Shown: in pieces, positions 1 to 7,940 of the stretch
Layout of the letters: each line of letters opens with the position of its first letter
How positions within the stretch are numbered: position 1 is the first letter of the stretch
DNA from: DDH964 sp963763205
GTDB lineage: Bacteria; Desulfobacterota; Desulfuromonadia; Desulfuromonadales; DDH964
Length of the DNA: 64,000 nt
Direction of reading: 5' to 3'
NCBI GenBank assembly: GCA_963763205.1
Contig: CAVXNQ010000005.1
Coordinates: 1-64,000, forward strand
Notes under the pieces: model-generated
What the model was told of the DNA's origin: nothing
Databases searched by the model: none
The model's input: only the letters and a program-made list of their open reading frames with translations
Translations under genes and position numbers: made by a program

Positions 1-1081
1 GAAAAAGCTCTTTCCCATGGGGTGGATGTCTTCTCCCCCCTCCCGGGCGAATTCATTCAGGAGTTCCCGCTGCCGCGCGGTGAGGTGCGTGGGGTCTCGA
101 CGCGCGGCACCACCAGCTGATCGCCCCGCCCGTATCCCTGCAGCTGGGGGATCCCCTTGCCGGCGAGCTTCAAGACCTTGCCCGACTGGGTGCCGGCCGG
201 AACCTTGAGCTTGACCTTCCCTTCGAGAGTCGGAACCTCCAGCTCGCAGCCGAGGGCCGCCTGGACGAAAGGAGATCGGGACTCTCGCAGATCACGTCCT
301 GCCCTTCCCGCTGGAAGATCGGGTGCTCCTTGACGGTGATGACGACATAGAGATCGCCCGGCGGCCCCCCCTGGCTGCCGGCCTCCCCTTCGCCGTTGAG
401 CTTGAGGCGGGTCCCGGTTTCGACCCCGGCGGGAATTTTCAGGGAGAGCTGGCTTCTTGCCCTGCACCCGGCCGGGCCGCGGCACTCGGGGCAGGGACTG
501 TCGATGACCCGCCCCTCGCCGCCACAGTCGGGACAGGGACGGGTCAGGGAGAAGAAACCCTGCTGGTAGCGAACCTGGCCGGCCCCCTGGCAGGTCGGGC
601 AGGTCTTGGGACTGGTCCCCTTCTTCGCCCCGCTGCCGCCGCAGGCGCTGCAGGTGGTGACGGGGGATCTGGATCTTGGTCTCCAGGCCGAAGGCGGCCT
701 CTTCGAAAGAGATGGTCAGGTTGTAGCGCAGATCGTCGCCGCGCCGCCCCCGCCCGCGGCGGGCGAGCCGCCGCCGAAGATATCGCCGAAAATGTCGCCG
801 AAAATATCTTCGAAGGGGCCGCCGCCGAAACCGCCCGCCGCTCGAAACCGCCGCCGTCCAGCCCGGCATGGCCGAACTGGTCGTAGGTGGCTCGTTTCTG
901 CGCGTCGGAGAGGACGGCATAGGCCTCGGAGAGTTCCTTGAACTTCTCTTCGGCTGCCTTGTCGCCGGGATTCTTGTCGGGGTGATAACTGCAGGGCCAG
1001 CCGCCGGTAGGCCTTCTTGATCTCCGTTTCGCTGGCGTTGCGGTGGACCTCCAGCATTTCATAATAATCGCGCTTGGCCAA
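1..1081 (-). CDS. dnaJ: DnaJ (Hsp40) co-chaperone, runs off left edge, frame-broken
   Basis: This is the J-domain co-chaperone that delivers substrates to DnaK and stimulates its ATPase. Reading leftwards from a TTG at 1081, the protein begins MAKRDYYEMLEVHRNASETE and keeps the HPD signature (YHPDKNPGDK) near 985. A G/F-rich linker follows around 770-860, then CxxC zinc-finger motifs (CPTCQGAG-like, CPDCGGEG-like) at roughly 480-610, and a C-terminal RQRELLNEFA segment near the window edge. No single frame carries all of this: the frame changes at least four times (about 1000, 850, between 700 and 480, and 110). Each part lies in order in the next frame, so I read this as indel errors. The last codons lie outside the window. 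It is the final gene of the hrcA-grpE-dnaK-dnaJ operon. Confidence 0.9.
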
Positions 1082-1211
1082 AAGGTCTGTCCTCGCTGCC
1101 GGAGCAGGGTGCGGCAAACCGGTCCCGCCAGGGTCAAGTGGGGCTCGTCGGCAAGCGGCAGAAGCCGGGACCAAGCCCGGCTTCTGCCGCCGCCCATCAA
1201 GAACGAAGAAA

Positions 1212-3113
1212 TTACTGTTTCTTATTGTCGTCGACTTCCTCGAACTCGGCATCGACCACCTCTTCATCGCCGCCGGCCGGCGCTTCGCCCGGGGCTTCGC
1301 CCGCGCCTGCTGCGCCTGGGCATACATGGCCTCGGCGAGTTTGTGCGAGGCCTGGGCGAGCGCCTCGGTCTTCTTCGATCGCCTCGGCATCGTCCCCCTC
1401 CATCGCCTTTTTCAGCTCGTCGAGGGCGCTGCGGATATCGCCGCGGTGGTCTCGTCGACCTTGTCGCTGTGTTCTTCGAGAGACTTCTCGGTGGTGTAGA
1501 CCAGGCCGTCGGCCTGGTTGCGCGCTTCGATCAGCTCCCGCTTCTTCTTGTCTTCGCCGGCATGGGCCTCGGCGTCCTTGACCATCTTGCTCGATCTCCT
1601 CCTCGGAAAGACCGGAAGAAGCGGTGATCTTGATCGACTGTTCCTTGCCGGTGCCGAGATCCTTGGCCGAAACATGCAGGATGCCGTTGGCGTCGATATC
1701 GAAGGTCACCTCGATCTGCGGCACGCCGCGCGGCGCCGGCGGAATGCCGACCAGCTCGAAGCGGCCGATGGTCTTGTTGTCGGCGGCCATTTCGCGCTCG
1801 CCCTGCAGGACGTGGACCGAGACCGCCGGCTGGTTGTCGGCGGCGGTGGAGAAGATCTGGCTCTTCTTGCAGGGGATGGTGGTGTTCTTTTCAATCAGCT
1901 TGGTCATCACCCCGCCGAGGGTCTCGATACCCAGGGAGAGGGGGGTGACGTCGAGCAGCAGGACGTCCTTGACCTCGCCCTTGAGGACCCCGCCCTGGAT
2001 GGCGGCGCCGATGGCCACCACTTCGTCGGGGTTGACCCCTTTGTTCGGCTCCTTGCCGAAGATCTCCTGGACCTTCTTCTGCACCGCCGGCATGCGGGTC
2101 ATGCCGCCGACCAGGATCACCTCGTCGACCTCGGAGGCGGAGAGACCGGCGTCTTTGAGGGCCGTTTTGCAGGGCTCGACCAACTTGGCGATCAGGTCGG
2201 CGCAGATGCTTTCAAGCTTGGCCCGGGTCAGCTTGATGTTGAGGTGCTTGGGACCCGAGGCGTCGGCGGTGATGAACGGCAGGTTGATGTCGGTCTCCAT
2301 CGAACCGGAGAGCTCGCATTTGGCCTTTTCCGCTCCTTCCTTGAGGCGCTGCAGGGCCATCTTGTCGTTGCGCAGGTCGATCCCCTGCTCTTTCTTGAAC
2401 TCGTCGGCAACATAGTCGATGATCCGCTGGTCGAAGTCTTCGCCACCCAGGAAGGTGTCGCCGTTGGTCGACTTGACCTCGAAAACCCCGTCGCCGAGTT
2501 CGAGGATCGAGACATCGAAGGTGCCGCCGCCAAGGTCGAAGACCGCGATCTTCTCGTCCTTCTTCTTCTCCAGGCCGTAGGCCAGCGAGGCGGCGGTCGG
2601 CTCGTTGATGATGCGCAGCACATTGAGGCCGGCGATCTTGCCGGCGTCCTTGGTCGCCTGGCGCTGGGAGTCGTTGAAATAGGCCGGCACGGTGATGACC
2701 GCGTCGGTCACTTCCTCGCCGAGATAATCCTCGGCGGTCTGCTTCATTTTCTGCAGCACCATCGCCGAAATCTCCGGCGGGCTGTACTTCTTGCCGCGGG
2801 CCTCGACCCAGGCGTCACCGTTGTCGGCCTTGAGGATCTTGAAAGGACTGATCTTGATATCCTTCTGCACCGCTTCGGTATCGAACTTGCGGCCGATCAG
2901 GCGTTTGATGGCATGCAGGGTGTTCTCCGGATTGGTGACCGCCTGGCGTTTGGCCTGCTGCCCGACCAGCCGCTCACCCCCTTCGGTGAAGGCGACCATC
3001 GACGGAGTGGTGCGCGAACCTTCCGAGTTGGCGATAACGACCGGCTCGCCGCCTTCCATGACGGCGACGCAGGAGTTGGTCGTGCCGAGGTCGATGCCGA
3101 TGACTTTACCCAT
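1212..3113 (-). CDS. dnaK: DnaK (Hsp70) chaperone, C-terminal third frame-broken
   Basis: This is the ATP-dependent Hsp70 chaperone for cytoplasmic protein folding. The N-terminus MGKVIGIDLGTTNSCVAV carries the phosphate-1 motif. IFDLGGGTFDVS-type and VGGMTRMP motifs mark the actin-like ATPase (about residues 1-385), and TPLSLGIETLGG starts the substrate-binding domain. The frame breaks near 1590, 1440, 1375 and 1290. The lid helices (DKKKRELIEARNQAD, SALDELKKAMEGDD, ALAQASHKLAEAMY) lie in order in alternate frames, and the typical acidic tail DAEFEEVDDNKK ends at 1212. Restored length is about 635-640 residues, normal for DnaK. A 62-bp gap separates it from grpE upstream. Confidence 0.95.
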   Translation of the reverse strand: MGKVIGIDLGTTNSCVAVMEGGEPVVIANSEGSRTTPSMVAFTEGGERLVGQQAKRQAVTNPENTLHAIKRLIGRKFDTEAVQKDIKISPFKILKADNGDAWVEARGKKYSPPEISAMVLQKMKQTAEDYLGEEVTDAVITVPAYFNDSQRQATKDAGKIAGLNVLRIINEPTAASLAYGLEKKKDEKIAVFDLGGGTFDVSILELGDGVFEVKSTNGDTFLGGEDFDQRIIDYVADEFKKEQGIDLRNDKMALQRLKEGAEKAKCELSGSMETDINLPFITADASGPKHLNIKLTRAKLESICADLIAKLVEPCKTALKDAGLSASEVDEVILVGGMTRMPAVQKKVQEIFGKEPNKGVNPDEVVAIGAAIQGGVLKGEVKDVLLLDVTPLSLGIETLGGVMTKLIEKNTTIPCKKSQIFSTAADNQPAVSVHVLQGEREMAADNKTIGRFELVGIPPAPRGVPQIEVTFDIDANGILHVSAKDLGTGKEQSIKITASSGLSEEEIEQDGQGRRGPCRRRQEEAGADRSAQPGRRPGLHHREVSRRTQRQGRRDHRGDIRSALDELKKAMEGDDAEAIEEDRGARPGLAQTRRGHVCPGAAGAGEAPGEAPAGGDEEVVDAEFEEVDDNKKQ

Positions 3114-3175
3114 GGTGTATGTCCTCCTTTAACGGTTTCTAGTATGGCGCACTGCGCATCCGGGCTTTTCCGGAA

Positions 3176-3787
3176 CTACGCGTCCTTAATGTCCTGACCG
3201 GCGGCCGGGGCCTTGCTGACCAGGACCAGGGCCGGGCGCAGCAGGCGTTGATTGAGCAGGTAGCCTTTCTGCAGCTCCTGGGCGACGCTTCCCGGCGGCA
3301 GCTCGGCATGCTCCAGCTGCCCCATGGCTTCGTGGCAAGCCGGATCGAAGGGCTTGCCGACGGCGTCCACGGCGGTGACACCGAATTGATCGAAGGCCTT
3401 GCGCAACAGGCCGATGGTCATCTCCACCCCCTCCAGCAGGGTGCCGTCGCCGCCGCTTTCCCGGGCATGGGCCACCGCCCGCTCGAGGTTGTCGAGCACC
3501 GGCAGCAGTTCACGCAGCAGGCTCTCGTTGGCGAAGCGGCCGAGGTCTTCCTTTTCCCGCTGCGCCCGCTTGCGGTAGTTCTCAAGATCAGCCCGGCAGC
3601 GCAGGTAGAGGTCCCAGTTCTTGGCCGCCTCTTCCCGGCTGGCAGCCAGCTGGGCTTCAACCTCGGCTTGCGCCTGCTGCTCCGCAGCGGCGGGGGCTAT
3701 TTCGGCCTCAGCGGCAGCCGCCTTGACAGCGGCGGTCTCCTTCCCGGCCGGAGCTTCGGGCTGTTCCGTTTGCTGTTTCTTGGTCAC
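3176..3787 (-). CDS. grpE: GrpE nucleotide exchange factor
   Basis: GrpE releases ADP from DnaK. I start it at GTG 3787, directly after the hrcA stop, because a GGAG sits about 10 bases upstream in the end of hrcA and this gives the usual 200-residue protein (203 aa). The first 60 residues are low-complexity A/E/Q, as in other GrpE proteins. The long coiled coil follows (NWDLYLRCRADLENYRKRAQ is the diagnostic stretch), then the C-terminal beta domain with FDPACHEAMGQLEH and GYLLNQRLLRPALV. The frame is intact. Confidence 0.96.
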   Translation of the reverse strand: MTKKQQTEQPEAPAGKETAAVKAAAAEAEIAPAAAEQQAQAEVEAQLAASREEAAKNWDLYLRCRADLENYRKRAQREKEDLGRFANESLLRELLPVLDNLERAVAHARESGGDGTLLEGVEMTIGLLRKAFDQFGVTAVDAVGKPFDPACHEAMGQLEHAELPPGSVAQELQKGYLLNQRLLRPALVLVSKAPAAGQDIKDA

Positions 3788-3791
3788 TCTT

Positions 3792-4832
3792 TCAGTTCTC
3801 CTCGCTATCAAGCAGCTGGCTGACCAGCCGCGCGGTGTAGTCAACAATCGGGATGATCATCGAATAGGGCATGCGACTCGGACCGATGACTCCCAGCGTC
3901 CCCAGCGTCCCGCTGCTGTTGGAGTAGCTGGCGGTAATCAGGCTGCACCCCTCGATTTCCCGGTATTCGCTCTCGCTGCCGATGAAGATCTGCACCCCGC
4001 GGGCCTGCTGGGTGCGGTCAAGCAGTTCGACCAGTTGGCTCTTCTGCTCGAAAGCCCGGAACAACCGGCGCATCTTCTCGACGTCGGCGAATTCCGGCTG
4101 GTCGAGGATCTTCGAGGTCCCCTCGATGTAGAGTTGGTCGCCGGGCTCATCCCGTAAAGCCGCCTCCGAAAGGCGCAGCGCCCGCTGCAACAGCTGGTCG
4201 TAAAGGGCCTTCTCCTGGGCCATCTCCTCGACGATCCGGGCCTTGACCTGCTGCACGGTCAGGCCGCCGAGAGTGCGGTTGAGATAGTTGCCGATCTGGT
4301 CCAGCTCGGCCTGCGACAGATCCTCACTGTTTTCGACCAGCTTGTTCTGCACCAGGCCGGACTGGGTGACGAAGACCACCAGCAGTCGGCCCTGGGAGAG
4401 GCGCACGAACTCCATGTGGCGGAAGATCGTGCTGGTGAAGCGCGGCGCCATGACGATCCCGGTATAGCTCGACATCGCCGAAAGCGCCTTGCCGGCCTCC
4501 GGCAACAGCGCTTCGACCCGCAGGCCGCGCAACCGGTAATGACACTCAAGGCGCAACTGTTCCTCGCGGGACAGCTGCCGTATCTGCAGCAGGGAATCGA
4601 CGTAGAACCGATACCCCTTTTCCGTCGGCACCCGGCCGGCGGAAGTGTGCGGCGAAACGATGTAGCCCATCTCCTCGAGATCGGCCATGACGTTGCGCAC
4701 CGTGGCCGGCGAGATGGCCATCTGGTGGCGCCGGGTCACGGCCCGCGAACCGACCGGTTCCGCCGAAGCGATATAATCTTCGATGATCGCCTCGAGAATC
4801 CGGCGACCCCGATCATTGAGCTCCTCGGCCAT
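3792..4832 (-). CDS. hrcA: HrcA heat-inducible transcription repressor
   Basis: HrcA represses the class I heat-shock operon by binding CIRCE. The winged-helix N-terminus (LNDRGRRILEAIIEDYIASA, then GSRAVTRR and SPATVRNVMADLEEMGY) and the tail with GVIGPSRMPYSMIIPIVDYT are family hallmarks. At 346 residues it has normal length. I prefer ATG 4832 over an upstream in-frame TTG at 4850. It is the first gene of the hrcA-grpE-dnaK-dnaJ operon and is autoregulated through the CIRCE just upstream at 4883-4909. Confidence 0.97.
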   Translation of the reverse strand: MAEELNDRGRRILEAIIEDYIASAEPVGSRAVTRRHQMAISPATVRNVMADLEEMGYIVSPHTSAGRVPTEKGYRFYVDSLLQIRQLSREEQLRLECHYRLRGLRVEALLPEAGKALSAMSSYTGIVMAPRFTSTIFRHMEFVRLSQGRLLVVFVTQSGLVQNKLVENSEDLSQAELDQIGNYLNRTLGGLTVQQVKARIVEEMAQEKALYDQLLQRALRLSEAALRDEPGDQLYIEGTSKILDQPEFADVEKMRRLFRAFEQKSQLVELLDRTQQARGVQIFIGSESEYREIEGCSLITASYSNSSGTLGTLGVIGPSRMPYSMIIPIVDYTARLVSQLLDSEEN

Positions 4833-4882
4833 CGTGAACCACCGCTCCAAAAAATCAAGCCGGAAAATCCGGCCCGCTCATC

Positions 4883-4909
4883 TTAGCACTCTTGGAGCCA
4901 GAGTGCTAA
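4883..4909. promoter_or_regulatory. CIRCE operator of the hrcA-dnaK operon
   Basis: TTAGCACTC (4883-4891), a 9-base spacer, then GAGTGCTAA (4901-4909) is a perfect match to the CIRCE inverted repeat bound by HrcA. It lies immediately downstream of the -10 box of the operon promoter and 51 bp before the hrcA start, so HrcA binding would block transcription at the start site. Confidence 0.97.
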
Positions 4910-4917
4910 CCGCAGAC

Positions 4918-4946
4918 AACATAACAATGCCCCCCCCCTTTGTCAA
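4918..4946 (-). promoter_or_regulatory. sigma-70 promoter of the hrcA operon
   Basis: On the minus strand TTGACA (4946-4941), 17 bases, then TATGTT (4923-4918). The CIRCE begins 9 bases further downstream. The spacer contains a run of C on the plus strand (4930-4938), which may make the exact spacer length uncertain. Confidence 0.7.
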
Positions 4947-5093
4947 GGGTCAAGGGCGACAGAGGTTTGCCGCCTCGCGAAGCAAAAATTGCCCCGACCA
5001 ATGGAGGGATGGGCGGGGCCAATAGTTTGCACCGGACCGAAGAAGGGGCATGCCCCAGTAGCGGTCGCCGCAGAAACGGGGCGGAGACGGAAC

Positions 5094-6536
5094 TCAGAGA
5101 TACGGCGAAAGGAGTTTGGCCGCGTCGTCGCGCAGCCTGACCGCCAGGCTGCGCCGGTCCATCTCCTCCAGGCTCACCGCCCTGGCTGCCTCGCGGCTGC
5201 AATCGAAATAATCTGCCAGCCGGGCATGCAACCCGGGGTCGTAAACTTCCAGATTGAACTCGAAGTTGAGCCGCAGACTGCGGGGGTCGAGGTTGGCCGA
5301 ACCGACCAGCGCGTATTCGTCGTCGACCAGCAGCAGTTTGCTGTGGACAAAAGGGGGCGGCTGGAAATAGATGCGGATACCGTATTGCAGCAGCTCCCAG
5401 AGGTAGGCCCGGGAGGCCCAGCCGACATAGGGGAGGTTGTTCTTCCCCGGCAGGACGACTTCGACCGTCACCCCGCGCAGCGCCGCTGCGGAGAAGGCCG
5501 CCACCAGCTCCCGGTCGGGAACGAAATAGGGGGTCATCACCCGCACCCTTTCGCGGGCGCAATCGAGGGCACCTATTATCAGCCAATGCAACTTTTCGAA
5601 ATCTTCGTTGGGACCGGCGCTGATCCCGCGACAGAAGGCCCCCTCGGCTACCGCGGCGGGACCGGGAAGGGCGCCCGGACCCTCCTCCCCGGTAGTGAAC
5701 TCCCAGTCCTCATCGAAGGCAGCCTGCAGTTGTGCCACCACCGGACCTTCGACCTGGAAATGCAGGTCGCGCACCCGCCGGGGGTTGTCGCCGGCGGCCA
5801 GGTGGCGGTCGCCGAGGTTCATGCCGCCGGAAAAGCCGACCCGGCCGTCCACCACCAGCAGCTTGCGGTGATTGCGCAGGTTGAAATAGATGCCGCGGCC
5901 GGACAGGGAGAAGGGGAGGAATCGGGCCGTGCGCACCCCCTGCCGTTTCAGCAGGCGGTGAATCGGCGGCCAGGAATAGCGTTCGCCGAGGGCATCGATC
6001 AGCACCCGGACGGTCACCCCCCGGGCCACCGCCCGCGACAGGGCGGCGACGAAGGCGCGGCCGGTCGCGTTGCTTTCGAAGATATAGCTCGCCAGGGAGA
6101 TCGAGCGGCTGGCATCTTCGATCGCTGCCAGCATGGCCGGGAAGGCCTGCTCGCCGTCGAAGAGCGGAAGCACCCGGTTGCCGCCGACCAGGGGGCGACG
6201 GGTAACGGCGTCGGTAAGGGCCAGGAGGCTGGCGAAGTTCTCCCGCCGGAAGGGGACCTCTGATGCGGCCAGGTCGCCCGACCAGGCGCAGGCCGGCGCC
6301 GTCCGTCCGGGAAGCCCCATCCCGCGCCCCTGCCATCCCCGCACCCGGGAGCGGATGCGGTTGACACCGAGCAGCCAGTAAAGGAAGGGCCCGATACCCG
6401 GCAGCACCAGGGTCGTGACGATCCAACCGAGGGCCGCCCGGGGATCCCGCTTGTTAAGCAGGGCATGCCCGGCGGAGAAGATCCCCACCCCGGCCAGGCC
6501 GCTCCACAGCAGCAGGTCGAACAGTTGGTCGCCCAC
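5094..6536 (-). CDS. cls: Cardiolipin synthase (phospholipase D family)
   Basis: This membrane enzyme makes cardiolipin by phosphatidyl transfer. Two hydrophobic N-terminal segments (DQLFDLLLWSGLAGVGIFSA and the LGWIVTTLVLPGIGPFLYWL stretch) precede two PLD domains, each with an HxK(x4)D motif: HRKLLVVDGRVGFSGGMN in the middle and HSKLLLVDDEYALVGSANLD near the end. At 480 residues it matches ClsA-type enzymes. GTG 6536 is chosen because GGGGAG lies 7-8 bases upstream. The frame is intact. It stands alone on the minus strand between the CIRCE promoter region and a zinc-ribbon gene. Confidence 0.93.
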   Translation of the reverse strand: MGDQLFDLLLWSGLAGVGIFSAGHALLNKRDPRAALGWIVTTLVLPGIGPFLYWLLGVNRIRSRVRGWQGRGMGLPGRTAPACAWSGDLAASEVPFRRENFASLLALTDAVTRRPLVGGNRVLPLFDGEQAFPAMLAAIEDASRSISLASYIFESNATGRAFVAALSRAVARGVTVRVLIDALGERYSWPPIHRLLKRQGVRTARFLPFSLSGRGIYFNLRNHRKLLVVDGRVGFSGGMNLGDRHLAAGDNPRRVRDLHFQVEGPVVAQLQAAFDEDWEFTTGEEGPGALPGPAAVAEGAFCRGISAGPNEDFEKLHWLIIGALDCARERVRVMTPYFVPDRELVAAFSAAALRGVTVEVVLPGKNNLPYVGWASRAYLWELLQYGIRIYFQPPPFVHSKLLLVDDEYALVGSANLDPRSLRLNFEFNLEVYDPGLHARLADYFDCSREAARAVSLEEMDRRSLAVRLRDDAAKLLSPYL

Positions 6537-6630
6537 GATGGCCCTCCCCTGGCAACAACTCTCCACGATCACTGGAAGTTTAGCAGAAGGGGAGGGCTCC
6601 GGGCGGCCGTTGGCGAAGCGGGGCCGGCGC

Positions 6631-6960
6631 TCAGCGCAGGCTGGTGGCGCAGCGGGGGCAGGTGAGCATGCTGGTGGAGGGGACCTTGTGGCCGCAGGTC
6701 GGGCAGTTGAACCAGTATTTGCAGAACTTGCACTGGGCTTCGGACAGCCCCTGCCTGCGTTTGCACTTGGGGCAGAGCCGGACCATCTTCCGGCTTTCGC
6801 GGTACTCGGCAAAGAGCAGGCCGCAGCGGGGGCACTCCTCGGCATCGCGCTTGCGGATCTCGGCGCCGCAGCCCTGGTTGGGGCAGACAAAGACGGTACC
6901 GCACCCCTTGCACCAGTACTTGCCCTTTTTCATTTCCTTGCAGACGGGACATTTCTCCAT
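6631..6960 (-). CDS. Small cysteine-rich protein with four zinc ribbons
   Basis: I do not recognise a named family. The 109-residue protein begins MEKCPVCKEMKKGKYWCKGC and has sixteen cysteines in eight CxxC (one CxxxxC) pairs spread evenly to the end (CPTCGHK, then CPRC close to the C-terminus). Sixteen Cys would complete four zinc-binding knuckle sets, each about 25 residues. There is no signal peptide or membrane segment, so it is probably cytoplasmic and may bind nucleic acid or protein. The codon use resembles the neighbours and the frame is intact. It lies 94 bp upstream of cls on the same strand and could be co-transcribed with it. Confidence 0.75.
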   Translation of the reverse strand: MEKCPVCKEMKKGKYWCKGCGTVFVCPNQGCGAEIRKRDAEECPRCGLLFAEYRESRKMVRLCPKCKRRQGLSEAQCKFCKYWFNCPTCGHKVPSTSMLTCPRCATSLR

Positions 6961-7041
6961 GGTGGTTCAGGCTCCCGATAAATTGAATGCGCTGGTGTGG
7001 ACCGGCGGAGGGATGATTGCCGAGCGGTTTCCGCTGCCGAG

Positions 7042-7072
7042 AAAAAAAGCCGGGCCCTTGAGCCCGGCTTTT
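7042..7072 (-). terminator. Intrinsic terminator after rubrerythrin
   Basis: On the minus strand AAAAGCCGGGCTC, a short loop, GGGCCCGGC and then TTTTTTTC form a GC-rich hairpin with a T-run, 22 bp after the rubrerythrin stop codon. Confidence 0.9.
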
Positions 7073-7093
7073 GGATCCTCTCGCGGATGGGGC

Positions 7094-7603
7094 TCAGTCG
7101 ATCTTGCGGAAGACGCTCGGCGCGGAGGCGCAGACCTCGCAGGGGCCGTCGGGGGCACCCTCGATGGTGTTGCCGCAGACCTGGCAGACGTAATAGTCGA
7201 CAGCGGCGTTCTTGCCCAGGTTGGCGAGGGCCTTCTGATACAGGTCGGCGTGGACCTTCTCCACGGCGTTGGCATAGGTGAAGCTGCGCAGGGCCGCGTC
7301 GAACCCCTCGCGGGTCGCGTCGCTGATCATCGCCGGATACATCTTGGTGAACTCATGGGTCTCGCCGGAGATCGCTTCACGCAGGTTGGCGGCCGTCGCG
7401 CCGATGCCGCCGAGCGCGCGCAGGTGGGCGTGGGCGTGCACCGTTTCCGCCTCCGCCGCGGCGCGGAAGAGCTTGGCCACCTGCAGGTGGCCTTCCTGTT
7501 CGGCCTTCTTGGCAAAAGCGAGATATTTGCGGTTGGCCTGGGATTCTCCGGCAAAAGCCTCCTGCAGGTCCTTCTCGGTCTTGCTGCCGCTCAGCTCGGG
7601 CAT
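7094..7603 (-). CDS. rbr: Rubrerythrin (peroxide-detoxifying diiron protein)
   Basis: Rubrerythrins reduce hydrogen peroxide in anaerobes. The ferritin-like four-helix domain shows the diiron ligands (EAFAGESQANRKYLAFAKKA, EAETVHAHAHL, GETHEFTKMYP, AVEKVHADLY). It is followed by a C-terminal rubredoxin-type FeS4 knuckle, CQVCGN...CEVC. At 169 residues it belongs to the short rubrerythrins that lack the full rubredoxin fold. It fits an oxygen-sensitive anaerobic organism and faces divergently from the CoA-disulfide reductase gene, another thiol/redox enzyme. Confidence 0.93.
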   Translation of the reverse strand: MPELSGSKTEKDLQEAFAGESQANRKYLAFAKKAEQEGHLQVAKLFRAAAEAETVHAHAHLRALGGIGATAANLREAISGETHEFTKMYPAMISDATREGFDAALRSFTYANAVEKVHADLYQKALANLGKNAAVDYYVCQVCGNTIEGAPDGPCEVCASAPSVFRKID

Positions 7604-7685
7604 CGGTCTTCTCCTTGGAAAAAATCACGGCCGGAAGCCGGCCGTACAGGAGCCAATGTTACCCTTCCTGGCGCCGTTGTCAACC

Positions 7686-7811
7686 TCACGGAGCGAGCTC
7701 CACGTCCTCGGTGCGGCTGCTCTGCACCAGCAGGTCGCGGGCCGCTGTCTTCATGCCGGCTGGCATCGCCGAGATAGACATTTTGGTTTTCATATATTCA
7801 GTATTTGACAT
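7686..7811 (-). CDS. Possible 41-residue protein (uncertain)
   Basis: An ATG at 7811 opens a 41-residue frame with no recognised domain, beginning MSNTEYMKTKMSISAMPAGM and ending in DVELAP. Inside it lies PAGMKTAARD, and a 23-base stretch of its DNA is repeated, inverted, in the start of the neighbouring reductase gene (see findings). It overlaps the -35 box of that gene's promoter. It may be a real small gene, a decayed fragment, or chance; no clear ribosome-binding site is visible. Confidence 0.3.
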   Translation of the reverse strand: MSNTEYMKTKMSISAMPAGMKTAARDLLVQSSRTEDVELAP

Positions 7812-7940
7812 TTGCTGCCGGGCTCCCGTATCATCGCCGGGCACCCCACCCCGCCAACAGGAGGCCCCCATCGTGAGTCCATCCCAGCGTCAGATCGTGA
7901 TCATCGGCGGCAACGCCGCCGGCATGAAGACCGCGGCCCG
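7738..7940. repeat. 23-bp inverted repeat pair (7738-7760 / 7918-7940)
   Basis: The segment 7738-7760 is the reverse complement of 7918-7940 with 22 of 23 bases matching. The left arm lies in the possible small ORF on the minus strand, the right arm in codons 16-23 of the reductase gene. Each arm encodes AGMKTAAR in its own sense strand. Confidence 0.7.
7805..7834 (+). promoter_or_regulatory. sigma-70 promoter for the CoA-disulfide reductase gene
   Basis: TTGACA (7805-7810), 18 bases, TATCAT (7829-7834). The GTG start at 7873 lies 39 bases further on, preceded by AGGAGG. Confidence 0.75.

Noticed and set aside
4924..4945. Poly-C run in the hrcA promoter as a phase-variation tract
   Set aside because: The run has fewer than ten bases and sits in a sequence with many apparent homopolymer errors; no second evidence.
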